From: Macrosoma leucophasiata
Taxonomy: Eukaryota; Arthropoda; Insecta; Lepidoptera; Hedylidae
Assembly: GCA_036365455.1 (NCBI GenBank)
Contig: JAWQUS010000020.1
Coordinates: 6,483,001 to 6,547,000 of the forward strand
Length of the DNA: 64,000 bases
Reading direction: 5' to 3'
Below, in pieces: positions 10,091 to 20,915 of the stretch (positions are counted from its first letter, which is position 1; every line of letters begins with the position of its first letter). The position numbers were made by a program, and so were the translations under genes. The notes beneath the pieces are model-generated. The model did no database searches. It was not told where the DNA came from and was given only the letters and a program-made list of their open reading frames with translations.

Positions 10091-10419
10091 TAACGTAAAT
10101 ATAATATCTTAAGACTGAGTAACTTTGAATTAGGATTTAATTACAGTAAAGGATATAAATATAACATTTTCTTTATTTCCTAAAGTTCATTCGCATGTGT
10201 TATTGCGACAAATAAAATATTACAATTAAATATACCTATTTCGGATACCTGGTAGAAAGTTACAGTAACGGAGCGCCATAACATCCCTACAGTGTATTAA
10301 AGTTATTCGCTGAACTCGTATTTCTGTAAACTTATTATGTATTCTCTAGTAATGCACAATTTTCGTAGTGAATTTGTGGGAAGAAGAAATATGTCGAAAG
10401 GGAATTAACAAGTGTCTTA
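10091..10419. other. AT-rich non-coding DNA
   Basis: No gene or repeat recognised. Confidence 0.45.
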
Positions 10420-10572
10420 TCTATACTTCTGTTATAAAGCTGAAGAGTTTGTTTGTTGTTTGCTTAATCTCAAGAACTACAAATCCGATTTGAAAAATTA
10501 TTTCAGGGTTAGATGGCCCATTCATCGAGAAAGGCTTTAGGTTATCTTCACGCTAAGATAAAAAGAAGTTAG
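10420..10572 (+). mobile_element. Helitron 5'-end fragment (Lep1-like)
   Basis: Begins TCTATACTTCTGTTATAAAG, then GCTGAAGAGTTTGTTTGTTG, CAAGAACTACAAATCCGATT and TTATTTCAGGGTTAGATGGC. I recognise this as the 5' part of a widespread lepidopteran non-autonomous Helitron that starts with TC. It has no 3' terminus nearby, so it is truncated. Confidence 0.7.
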
Positions 10573-10839
10573 TTTTAAATAAGATGCTTGTAAAGCTTTC
10601 GTGAAATAAAATATGTTAAGGGTATAGGCTCCAAATCATCGCCTCTTTATAGCTTTAAAATAGAATAAACAGATTAAAATAATGCTGAGAGATAATAATA
10701 TGAATTAAATGTTTTCAACAAAACCTGTTTTCCTTTGTATAAAAAAGAAAATTCGCATATATATAATAATATCTGGGTCAAAATCTCTGTCACTGTTGTA
10801 ATTTAATTTTAAAAAGTTGAAATTATTAAAAAACCCAAT
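10573..10839. other. AT-rich non-coding DNA
   Basis: Nothing recognised. Confidence 0.4.
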
Positions 10840-10984
10840 CCCCTTATTCATAAACGTATTTTAGCTAAAGTGTTTCTAATCTCTCCTTTGCCTTTTTCTA
10901 TCCTGCACATTTGACAATGCAACTGACAAAGACAAAGCATTCTATAGCTAAAACTTATCTAATGTACGTTTATGAATAAGGGGG
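10840..10984. mobile_element. Short TIR MITE
   Basis: A terminal inverted repeat of about 18 bp, CCCCTTATTCATAAACGTA at the left and TACGTTTATGAATAAGGGG at the right, encloses about 105 bp. The inner parts are also complementary (TTTTAGCTA...TAGCTAAAA). There is no coding capacity. A TSD is not clear, so the superfamily is open. Confidence 0.8.
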
Positions 10985-11738
10985 TTATTTTGTGAGTGTT
11001 TCAAATACCTGCACAGAGTTCTTTAGAAGAGCCAATGCCATAGACGATACAATGCGGCTATGGCCAATGCATATTCAGCTCTATTTGAGAAGATGTCTAC
11101 AGACTGCAAATACATACTATAAACTTGAGCATCAATATCAGCAGCAAATTCGATTGATACTTTAATTACGAGTATATACTAAAATTCTTAATCAAACCAC
11201 CTTTAGTCCTTACAACAATATTTAGGTAAAAGTGCAACCCCTTCTAATCCCTACTCCAATAAAATATTATCATTATATTAAGTTTATGAAGGCTGAAGAA
11301 AAAGGGAGTAACTTCCACGAGTTATTATATCTTAAGCGTCGGTCACCATCGCAACCATAGCCTGGCAACGGTGAATTGCCCCTATATGCATAGATATAAG
11401 ACATGATTTCCCCCGACAAAAGCACAGACCGTACAAATAGCCAGCCGGTTGTTGATATAGAATCACTAGACAGGGCTAATATAAATAGATTTTATTGGCT
11501 TCTAGTAAGGGTTATTTGCTAAATTAACTGGGAAAACTGTGCTTTCATCACATTTGCTGTAATCACAAACCTCGTAGGATATCATATTTCTTGAAATTAT
11601 CTTGCTAGAGGAACGTTTCTAGTCAATATTGAGCGACACTGGTGATGAAATGAGAATTTTCCGCCTGGACGCAACTGACGTACTTAATAATAATATGGAT
11701 TTATTGCATAGGTAGCTGAAGATGGATTTATCTCTTCT
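10985..11738. other. Non-coding DNA
   Basis: No recognisable gene or repeat. It is moderately AT-rich. Confidence 0.4.
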
Positions 11739-11945
11739 ATAATAATAATAATAAATAATAATGGCAACCCATTATACGTCCCACTGCTGGGTACGAGTCT
11801 CTCCCCTTTTTGGGGGGAGGCCTGGAGTTTACACCAGATGTACGCTATCCCATCTGCTAAGTTGGATCAAACTGCACGCTTTGTGCAAGTTTGATTTATA
11901 TCGGTTAAGTAGTTTAGGAGTCCATCGCGGACAAACAATGTGACA
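11739..11945 (-). mobile_element. LINE 3'-end fragment plus Helitron-like piece
   Basis: A TAA-repeat (11740-11760) is followed by CAACCCATTATACGTCCCAC and TGCTGGGTACGAGTCTCTCC, which on the reverse strand is a typical 3' end of an insect LINE ('cagtgggacgt'). From about 11895 the text GGTTAAGTAGTTTAGGAGTC and GGACAAACAATGTGACACG resembles the 3' part of lepidopteran Helitron-like repeats. These are two decayed fragments side by side; the boundary is uncertain. Confidence 0.5.
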
Positions 11946-12179
11946 CGAAATTTATATATATTTAAATATATATATTGAAGTTATATTTCTCTTAGCGCGA
12001 TTGGAAAAACGATGAGAGTGATTTTTTACAAAGAGCGTGCATACCGACAAATAAAAGCAATAGTCTAAAGTTAGTTGCAAATTTTTTTGTCGTCAAATTT
12101 TTATTTCTGGTATATTGGATTTTTACGCTTAGGAACTTTAACTTCTTACGTGCGTATATTATTATACACACACATTCTT
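11946..12179. other. AT-rich non-coding DNA
   Basis: Nothing recognised. Confidence 0.4.
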
Positions 12180-12330
12180 TTTTAATGGACTTACGTAGGC
12201 GGCTCGTCTCGAGGCGGAAATAGTCTACTTTAGGGCAATTGCCGAGATTAAAAGGCTCTCAGCCTAGATAAATTTACACAACTGCCTAAAGGAGACCCCA
12301 GCGGGTTCGATCTAGACTTAGGGCGTTGTG
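12180..12330. repeat. Interspersed repeat C, copy 1
   Basis: Shares TTACGTAGGCGGCTCGTCTC and GAGGCGG... with TATGTAGGCGGCACGTCTTG at 30598-30690. It is about 150 bp here, of unknown class. Confidence 0.45.
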
Positions 12331-15300
12331 GTGGTGCAACTTTCACTATAGACATCGGTTGGTGTCTATTATCAACAGTTCATTCAACGGCCTATCAGAA
12401 CATATAGTTTTAGGGCGTTTTTAACACATTGACGTAAAATAGAAAACGTTCACTTTTATAGTTGTGGTGAACTTTTTGTTCACCATCAATTAGTGCTAGA
12501 TCCGCTGCTGGTATTTAACTTTCAATTGTTCACTTATTTACATTAAAAAGACTGTGTGACTTTTTGTAACAGTAAACTTTAAAAAGTGCATTGAAAATAA
12601 ACTTCATCAAAGACATGATTCAATTCATATCTTTCTAAAAATGTGAATAAATTGTTGATTATTCAAGATTATATAAAATATATTTTTCAAGTCGTTAATA
12701 ATAGTAGTAGTAACAAAACGTTTGTTTTTCATAAAATCATGGTATTGTATCAAAGGCCCGTTCCATGAGTCACTTGTTCCGTGTAAGTACAGGTAGTGGG
12801 ACAGTTAATATATTTGAAGTAAGGTAGAAAAAGGGTTTCTTGTGCTACCTTTGTGCGGGGATGCCCTTTAGTGGGATCTAATAAAACCTTGTTACGGCCA
12901 AAGGGATACCAATTCCAATATTGAAAGTGTTCTTTTACATGATACGGAATTTAGGGACTTCTTTCTGATATTAAACTCGGGAAATCTTTGTGTAACTTAT
13001 GAGGTAACGTGGTTTTTTTGATGTTCGAGCCTCAGGTTATGTTATTTTAAGTGATTTATTTTTTTTTTAGGTTAACTGACTCGATGGTTTAGTGGTTAGT
13101 TTTAGCCTTGAAAATCCAGTTTAGGTTTTGCAGTCGAGTGATAAAGTAATATTGGAATATTTGCAAGATTTAAAATGTGGTTTATGATAGGTTTATAAAT
13201 ATCAGACACGGGAATTAAAAACTTTAAAAATCGGAGGTATTCGTAAAAAGTCGTGAACATATAATATAGGTATATGTAGACATGTATATTTTCTATCTAC
13301 CTGCACATTATTATTCACATAGTCTTTCTTTTCAAGAAATACAGCCGCGACTACAGTCTCTCATTAAATGATAAGTAGGTATTTGTTGATAAATAAATAT
13401 GAATGAGGAATGCCTTCATCCCTAGAATTTTCTGTTTTTTTTTCTCTACAGTAGCCATTACTTGAAATTTAATAAACTTTTACGTAACCGCACCTAAAGT
13501 AATACCAACAGCAAATAAGTTTAATTAATAAGGTAATTAGTCACAAGAAATTAATAATGTGTAAAAGTATTTGATACCTATTTGAAACTGACATTTTTTT
13601 TTAGTATTATTATTTTGTGAAGCTGCGCAAAATCTGCTACGGCGTAGCCATGCTCAATGGAGGGTCACGTGTCTCTATACCTTCAAAAATCATTAAATTA
13701 TTATAGTACATGAATATTTGATACTTTTTCTGTTAGCAAATGAATCTAAGCAACGTCTCTTCAAGAACTGTATTACATCATATGATACTACATTCAAGAA
13801 TATTCGATACAACACAATACTTCTTTCCATTATACTACGACAACCCTGACAAAAACCTTTAAAATAATCAATCACAAAAGTTTGTCATACAAAGTATATC
13901 AGTCCAAGTCTATACATTAAGACCTGCATCTCTGGTGCCCAAAGCGAAGGCTATATTTACAAGCACGCATGCGCCGACCCGTGGCCGAGACTACCTGACC
14001 GCGGCTGGACACTGATCAATATTAAAGTCCGAGGGAGGATGCCGGGGGATGTCTGTTTGTCTGTTATATTTATATGGAGCTGATGTTACCGCCACAAAAA
14101 ATATTGACCTCATTAAAAATCATACGGATTTACTCAACCATGGCAGAACAAAACTTAAAATGATCGATTACGAGTCTTTAGACACATGCATGTATGACGG
14201 GAAGGATGATGTAATGAGAAGCACGGGATGCGTGTAGGGACCAATATGTTTGATGCTCCATGCTCTCTGTCTAGAGCACATAAGGAGCTTGGTGCGAAGA
14301 TGCATACAAAATTCCTCGTAGTCAAATATCTTTTGCGAAGTAACTAAATATAAAAATAAGCAAAGAAAGTTTAACTTATGCGATATACTTACACATTGTC
14401 TTTCAATATTCAATTGAAAAAATAATTTTTCAACCCGCTTTGTTTCATAATATAGATAATAGACTCATTTCTCTTGTCAGTCTTTCAGGGACTAACAATG
14501 AAATTATATAAATAGTTATTATCTCCAATTTTATGTAAATAACTTTTCCAATGCGAATCCTACATTCTTGATTCGAACACTACAAATACTAGAACTATAT
14601 AACTACAAATACTAATACAAAAAAAAAATGGAAATAAAATAGGTACTTGGTTTAAAGTATAATTCTAATTACTTCGAAGTATATTAGAGACGATTTTATT
14701 TTAGATGTGATTTTAGGTTCTCATTGAAATAAATCTGGGCTGCCCAAAATCGTCGATAAGCATGTAATTTTACACTCACCGGCAAATTGACTGAAAAACT
14801 GAAATACAAAAAAAATATTTAATTTAAATAATTGGTTTCACTGCTCTATATAGATCTATCTTAACTCACCTTTCTGCGGACACTACGGGGAGGGTCCAAG
14901 AGAAATGACGACCCTTAACTAAAACACACATATACATGTACGCACGGCGGCGATCTCACACACAGATACACATTCAAGAGCGCCGTTTATATGTACTTGT
15001 GTATTCACGTTAGTGTGCGTGTCCAGTTTCCGCGCGCCTGGGTTTTGTTAATTTAATTAGAGGTACAAAAAGATTAAGGCTTGGAGAACACAGGCATTAA
15101 GAGACCGCTTTTGTTGTCTTACTCGTTATAACGTTCTGTATTTCCTTATTATATACACTGTATTTGTTTGGGACTAGCATTTAGGATTTGAACAACTTTA
15201 CATTCTTACTTTGGTTCGGAGTATAAATTTGTTTCTTGTAATGTTGTTCAGCTATTATTTGTTTATTTGGATGAAACATGTCGATATTTCAAGAAAACTA

Positions 15301-15405
15301 AGATATCGAGCTTAGTTTTGCAAAGTCTCTAACAGTAAGTACTTAGTCATGTTTTGTTTTCGGAATGAGTTGGCACGCAGTTTTTGAATTTTCGTCCTTT
15401 TTTAT
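12331..15405. other. Long non-coding stretch, mostly unique
   Basis: About 3 kb without a supported gene. A tRNA-like A-box remnant (GATGGTTTAGTGGTTAG) lies at 13092-13108. A GC-richer islet at 13920-14060 (CGCATGCGCCGACCCGTGGC region) and another at 14870-15040 have no partner in the window. Small frames (60-81 codons) carry no domain. Confidence 0.4.
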
Positions 15406-15700
15406 ACTGGTGGTAGAGCTCTAGTGACGGAGCTCGCGAGCGTAAGCACCACCGCATTACCTAATATACTTTCCGCTAAATGGTAGTGTTCAGCACTATC
15501 GTGTTCCGGCCAGGTGGTGATGTACGGCCCTGTAATTTCCGGCACAGAGGCATAGCACCTTAGGCCTTAGGAGTGGTAACGCATCTGCATTTTGACCGTG
15601 GTCTTTGTGTGGGTGTCTATAGGATGCAGTCATCACTTAACATCAATGTGAACTACATGCTTGTTTACCATTTCCATTACCTACATGAAAAGAAAAAAAA
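15406..15700 (+). mobile_element. Family A retroposon, subfamily 1, full length
   Basis: Starts ACTGGTGGTAGAGCTCTAGT and contains AATGGTAGTGTTCAGCACTA, TAATTTCCGGCACAGAGGCA, CGCATCTGCATTTTGACC and GATGCAGTCATCACTTAACA. It ends TTCCATTACC plus an A-rich tail interrupted by CTACATG. There are no terminal inverted repeats; it is a poly(A) retroposon without coding capacity. Confidence 0.9.
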
Positions 15701-15789
15701 CGTCAGTAAAGTGTATCCTATGCTTCAGAAGTTTGTTTTTTAATAACAGTTAAAAGTTTTCCGATATTATTTATCTTATGGTGGTGATA

Positions 15790-15995
15790 ATCAAGCATGC
15801 AGAGCGCATTGATAGTAACTAATGCAGCCTGTAGATCGACACAAAATCGAAGGTCAAAATGTAAATAAATGCATTGCTATCCTTGAGGTCTAAGTTGTTA
15901 TGCCTCATCATATCAGCCATAGGACGTCCACTGCTGAACATAGGCCTCCCCCAATGACCTCCATATGTTATGCCTATGTGATAGTTATTAAAAGA
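15790..15995 (-). repeat. Family A retroposon, decayed, split by an RTE insertion
   Basis: Landmarks in reverse orientation are CAAGCATGCAGAGCGCATTG, AGGTCAAAATGTAAATAAAT and GAGGTCTAAGTTGTTATGCC, then (after the insertion) TATGTGATAGTTATTAAAAG. The copy belongs to subfamily 2 and is interrupted at 15906-15965. Confidence 0.7.
15906..15965 (-). mobile_element. 60-bp RTE LINE 3'-end insertion with 10-bp TSD
   Basis: The inserted text contains CATCATATCAGCCATAGGAC, GTCCACTGCTGAACATAGGC and CTCCCCC, the reverse complement of a well-known lepidopteran RTE 3' end with a TGATG tail. It is flanked by perfect copies of TGTTATGCCT at 15896-15905 and 15966-15975. Removing it restores the family A sequence. 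Confidence 0.85.
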
Positions 15996-16254
15996 CCATA
16001 TTATTATATTTCATTATCCATTATTATATCATTGAAACACAAATTAATGATTAAATATTACAATGCTTAATCGAAATTTTATTTTAAAGCCCAAGGAATT
16101 TTCGCTGGTTGGTTTTTATTCAATTATGGATTTTATTGGGAGTGTTAGCACGAGTGGTAAAGCTTAAACAAATACTGGCCGTAATAGACAAATATTTTCT
16201 ACGTCATGGATTTATTTTGACAAAGTAATCAATAGCGTACCAGAATAAGGACAC

Positions 16255-16420
16255 ACTGGTGGTAGAGCTCCAATGAAAACCTCGAGAGCGTACGGCGTAG
16301 ATACCATCGCATTACCTAAACCACTTAATGGTAGGTAATGTTTAGCAGTATCGTATTTCAGTTAGATGTAAACCAACTTCCTCTTCAGGCCTCAGGTGTG
16401 TCAATGCATCAGCATTTTGA
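16255..16420 (+). repeat. Family A 5' half, plus orientation
   Basis: Starts ACTGGTGGTAGAGCTCCAAT and runs through GGTAATGTTTAGCAGTATCG to ATCAGCATTTTGA. It is diverged. It stops in the middle of the element and meets an oppositely oriented copy at 16421. Confidence 0.75.
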
Positions 16421-16578
16421 GGCCTACGGTGTCATGCCTCTGTGCCGGAAATTACAGGGTACCTTACCACCTGACCGGAACACGAATGTGCTGTACACTA
16501 CTATTTGGCGGCAAGTATAATAAAATTAGGTAATGCTGTGGTGCCTCCGAGCTCCGTCACTGAAGCTCTACCACCAGT
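16421..16578 (-). repeat. Family A 5' half, minus orientation, back to back with the previous
   Basis: Begins GGCCTACGGTGTCATGCCTC and ends CCGTCACTGAAGCTCTACCACCAGT. It covers the 5' half in reverse orientation, so 16255-16578 is a foldback of two family A halves. Confidence 0.8.
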
Positions 16579-18817
16579 AAAAGGCAGTGTTCCAACGTTT
16601 ACAATGTGTTGTACATTTGTTAAAATATAATATCCTTAAGCCAAATACGAATCTGAAATAAGACACCGTCTTTTGTTTTCATTGTGCGCCTACCTATAAC
16701 GAGACGAGGTACGCAACAAAAACAGAAGAAAATGGCTCTATTATGTGAAAACAACCCAGAGACTACCTTGGTTATATTCACCGTGGGCTGAATTTATACG
16801 ATATGTTCAGTGTACCATGTGCCAATATATCTGGACACACCGATGTTCGTACAACGTATGCGTCGGTCTCCGTCAAAGGCAGAATTAGGGGAGACACGGT
16901 AGATCAGGGTACGTTGGTTCTGTGAACATATTTCGAATATCCAAAAGTATAAATTCCGTCGGTAAGCTATCGACTTACTTTTTATATTCAACGGAATCGC
17001 GGTGTTGGGAATGGGCCGATGTTTTCAAGACAAACACGTTTTATGTAGTGCGTTAAGAAAGATATTTTTTTTAGTCGCGGAACTGACGCTTATCGTATCA
17101 TCGTAATTTTTATTTTAGTCGCGTGGCATTGTCAGAACTGCTCTGGTATTATATTTAAACGCTAAGTTTCTAACTCCGACTTCTACAAAAAAAAAATGAC
17201 TCAGCACATTAAAAATCTTACTTACTTACTTACTTAATAACCATTTAACATAATTGAACCAAAAAATATTATTTATTTTATCTATAGCTTATGTATTTTT
17301 ATCTATATACTCGTAGGACTAATGACATGTATTGGTCATACTGTGATCGATTATTAAATAAATTCAGTTAAATTCTCAATAAATTACAACGGGCTTTATA
17401 TGCAATTAAAGCAATTGATTAATTAATTTTAAAAATAAAGTTTTTTCATTTTCATTCTTTTCTAAATATAATTTAAACACAAGTATATTTCGTCTAAAAG
17501 TCGTCTGGCCAAAGCAAGTGACGAAGAAACAAAATTAAAGTTCAGGCATGCAGACTAAAGAACTCTAGAACACAAGGGTTCTTTCACAACGCTCGCTCAT
17601 GTGCATCCAGCGTTAATGTACTGCATTCCAGCTAGTCCAGTCTGGAATGGTCCCACCGACCGCTGGAAATGGTTGGAATTTAGTTCCATTCAGTTACCGT
17701 TTCCTCTCTAGCCTTTGGCAGCTGCTTTGTGTAGGGTGACATAGTTTAATGGTTAGTAGTCTCCTATTTTGAAAATAAAATAATTTTTTTTTTATTTAAA
17801 ATGGCAAATTATATGCATATAGCCTCTGTTGGTGTAAAATGGATACTGTAGCAAACATCTAAGTAGTAACCACATATACATATAAGGTATGTATACGAAT
17901 AAAATCAGCACATTAAATTTTGAAAAAAATTACATGTATGGACTTTTTCAACAGCAACAGTTTGGCGTCGCTCCTGTTGTCGAGCATTCGTGGTACCGAC
18001 GTCGTACTGTTGCCGCACCGTGCGTTTTGTACGAAAACAAATGACCGTCCGTGCGCCATACGACAAACGCACCGCTTCGGCACTGCAGCGGTCCGACTCG
18101 AAATGTCTAAAGAAAGAGCCCTAAAGTAGGGCTGTTTTTTTTTCTTCACGATCCCCATAGTGTTAGTTTAATTGGAAAGGTCTTTAAAAACTATTGGGGG
18201 TTTACGAAAACCATTATTAACAGTTAGTTTTAAACTAACGTATTCCAAAAATGTTAAGAAAAATGAAGATCTTTTGAGACAATTAAAGGTAGCATATGAA
18301 GTTCATCGTTGATTGGTTATTAATATAAATCTGTTCGCCGCAGTTTTTTCTGCGTTTTAGCCTATAGTTGTATATTATTTATTATATGAGTATCTACAGA
18401 TAGTTAAAAAAAACTTGTGTATATTATTTTCAATGAAGTCATAAAAATATCAAAACTCCGTCCCATTTCCGAATGCTGATATATAGTCACCATCGCGATC
18501 GAGAACTTGCTAAAATACAGTGCAACTTGTTACCGGTCGGTTTCGGTACAAATTCGTAATATTACAATTTCTGCCTTTATGTTTTGCAGAATTCCCATCT
18601 AGGAGGGAAATAGATTTAGATTTGTATTAAATCTAATGTTTTAAGCAGTCAATTTAATTTCAAGGATATATTCGTCATCTTAATTAATTGTGATCAACCT
18701 CACAATGTTTAAGTATGATAATAGATTAATGTTAACTGTTTCATGCAATTATTGGGTTAGTTTCGCTGTGATTAGGCCCTATTGATATAGGCCTGATCAC
18801 GTTTCATACTGTAACAA
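16579..18817. other. Non-coding DNA with GC-richer islands
   Basis: No supported gene. Islands at about 17510-17730 and 17940-18130 are GC-richer than their surroundings; the latter is open for 69 codons plus and 81 minus but shows no recognisable domain. A short ACTT array lies at 17218-17236. A tRNA-like A box (ACATAGTTTAATGGTTAG) lies near 17740. Confidence 0.4.
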
Positions 18818-19376
18818 AGGGGGCAGACGAGCGGTTCACGAGGATGTTAAGTGATGCTGCATCACTTGCGACTGCAGCCTATAGACATCTACAAAAAAAT
18901 CTGAAGTCAAAATGCATACATACAGTGGACATACATACATTTAACTGTTGCCACCCCTGAGACCTTATTTGTTATGTCTCTGTGATAGTTTTCACGGGCC
19001 ATACATTACCATCTAACCGGAATACGATAGTTTTTTTTTATGTGATGGAAGTGGCAAACAAGCATGCAGCTCACATTGATGTTAAGTGATGACTGCAGCC
19101 TATAGACACCCACACAAAGACCAAGGTCAAAATGCAGATGCGTTAGCACTCCTGAAACCTAAGGTGTTATGCCTCTGTCGGGCCGTACATTACCTGACCG
19201 GAACACGATAGTGCTGAACAATACCATTTAGCGGCAAGTATATTAGGTAATGCGGTGGTGCCTACGCCCGCGAGCTCCGTCACTGGAGCTCTACCACCAG
19301 TCCATAAGAAGTGATGAACATTACCATTTGGCGGCAGATAGTTTAGGTAATACATTTGTGCCTACGCCGTCGAGTC
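18818..19376 (-). mobile_element. Family A subfamily 2 copy, interrupted by a younger family A copy
   Basis: The left part (18818-19030) carries GATGTTAAGTGATG, TGTTGCCACCCCTGAGACC, TATGTCTCTGTGATAGTT and CATCTAACCGGAATACGATAG. After the inserted copy, the text resumes with GTGATGAACATTACCATTTG and GCGGCAGATAGTTTAGGTAA. It has the older subfamily-2 diagnostic bases. Confidence 0.8.
19031..19301 (-). mobile_element. Family A subfamily 1 copy nested in subfamily 2
   Basis: A T-tract at 19031-19039, then TGTGATGGAAGTGGCAAACA, CCACACAAAGACCAAGGTCA, and at the other end CCGTCACTGGAGCTCTACCACCAGT. About 15 bp around the GCCGGAAATTACAGG block are missing. A clear TSD is not seen. Confidence 0.85.
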
Positions 19377-19597
19377 GCTACAACACAAATAATTTAAGAC
19401 ATTTAGTAGAAATGTATTTGATGCATTTCCATAGGCTGGCTTTTTGTATAATTTATCTTTGGTACGTTAATATAGAATTAGATCATCGTGAATGTATTTA
19501 TGCATGAATACACCTCTGCTCTTCTCTTTAGGGAAATATAATCTCATTTTTCTTGGTGTTGAATTTTTAGATAGACGATAGAATGTCCGATATCACT

Positions 19598-20072
19598 TAG
19601 CCTGGGTTACACCAAGATATTTGTTAAAGTTTTTTTTTTTTTTTTTTTTATGTAATGGAAGTGGTAAACAAGCATGCAGTTCACATTGATGTTAAGTGAT
19701 GACTGCAGCCTATAGACACCCACACAAAGACCAAGGTCAAAATGCAGATGCGTTACCACTCTTGAGGCCTAAGGTCTTATGCCTCTGTGCCGGAAATTAC
19801 AGGGCCGTACATTACCACCTGACCGGAACACGATAGTGTTGAACACTACCATTTAGCGGCAAGTATATTAGGTAATGCGGTGGTGCCTACGCCCGCGAGC
19901 TCCGTCACTGGAGCTCTACCACCAGTGTGGTAGAGCTCCAGTGACGGAGCCACAAGTTAAAGCTATTGTAACATTTCATATCCTTCTCTAACTTTAACAG
20001 ATTTCTTTAAGTTAGAGAAGGATGTAAGATGTTACAATTACTTTAAGAAATGTCGTGGTACAGCCCAGTCTA
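19598..20072. mobile_element. TIR MITE (family B) split by a family A insertion
   Basis: The left end TAGCCTGGGTTACACCAAGA (19598) pairs with the right end whose reverse complement is TAGACTGGGCTGTACCACGA (20072). Near the right end a strong inverted repeat, TAACATTTCATATCCTTCTC and GAGAAGGATGTAAGATGTTA, lies at 19970-20035. Without the insertion the MITE is about 140 bp. A right-end relative occurs at 31068-31139. Confidence 0.8.
19630..19955 (-). mobile_element. Family A subfamily 1, full length, with inverted 5' end
   Basis: A 20-base T-tract (19630-19649) is followed by a near-consensus copy ending CCACCAGT at about 19925. Then comes GTGGTAGAGCTCCAGTGACGGAGC in the opposite orientation. 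The whole block is flanked by GTTAAAG at 19623-19629 and 19956-19962. The 5' inversion inside a TSD is what target-primed reverse transcription with twin priming produces. Confidence 0.88.
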
Positions 20073-20599
20073 AAACTAAATGGTAGGAGGTAACTTAGTA
20101 AAAAAATACAGATTAGTTATTATGACTCTGCGGCAGAAATTATGGGGCTGAAACTTATTCTGCGAGTTACTCTTATTTCTAATCAATTTCTCGTAAATAG
20201 GCACAGATGCTAGTAAGGTCATTGGAATGAAAAGGCGCCTAAAAATAAATATTAATATAATATGTACATTAGTCTATTTCATCCCAAACTTTACAGCTAT
20301 GTTCTAACTTGTTTGGGCGTCAATGCTGACCCTTCTCAACTTGCTATCGGCGTCCGACTCTGACAACGGTACCTACATGTCATTTTCTACTTGTCACGGT
20401 TTAATAATAAATACACGCATCTTTATTTTTTGGGATGTGACATTTTGGGCAGCTTTATGTTTTTAATTTTACGCATTTGTTTGTAATAATTTTAGACATA
20501 TACATATTTCACGGTTGTATTTTGTTAATACTACTACAGGTATTAGTGTACGAATTCCCGACGCATGTAGATAATTATGTAATTTTAGAGTCCCTTGTG
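20073..20599. other. Non-coding DNA
   Basis: Nothing recognised. Confidence 0.4.
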
Positions 20600-20762
20600 A
20601 TGGTCGGCACCCCTGAAACTCTAGTTCTTATGTCTCTGTGATATTTATTCCGGAGCCTTACATTATCATCTAACTGTAATACGATAGTGCTGAACACTAC
20701 TATTTGGCGACAGATAGATTAGGTAATGCAGTGGTGCTTACGCCCTTAAGTCAATACACTGG
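20600..20762 (-). repeat. Family A subfamily 2, 3'-truncated fragment
   Basis: Contains GGCACCCCTGAAACTCTAGT, CTTATGTCTCTGTGATATTT, AATACGATAGTGCTGAACAC and GGCGACAGATAGATTAGGTA. It lacks the poly(A) half. Confidence 0.75.
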
Positions 20763-20867
20763 AAATGGGATGCCGCTGACAATCTTTCCTCTCGGACGAA
20801 ACTGAATGTAACTTTTTAAACTGTGGTAAACTCGACTTGTGATTGAACGTTGAGATGTGTAATTAAA

Positions 20868-20915
20868 ACTCGCAAGTTCCTTACGGGGTAGGCAGAGAGT
20901 GTGAAGCGTTCTATA
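20868..20915 (-). repeat. RTE LINE 3' fragment
   Basis: CGCAAGTTCCTTACGGGGTA and GGCAGAGAGTGTGAAGCG match, in reverse orientation, the end of the RTE ORF seen at 54212-54260. About 48 bp remain. Confidence 0.6.

Noticed and set aside
15406..15440. Pol III A box in family A (GGTGGTAGAGCTC)
   Set aside because: Resembles a D-loop but no B box GGTTCRANNCC is found at suitable distance in any copy.
17913..18158. 81-codon reverse frame in a GC-rich island
   Set aside because: A competing open frame exists on the other strand and no domain is seen.
19250..19507. 85-codon frame
   Set aside because: Begins in the family A 5' end and runs out into flanking DNA; not conserved among other copies.
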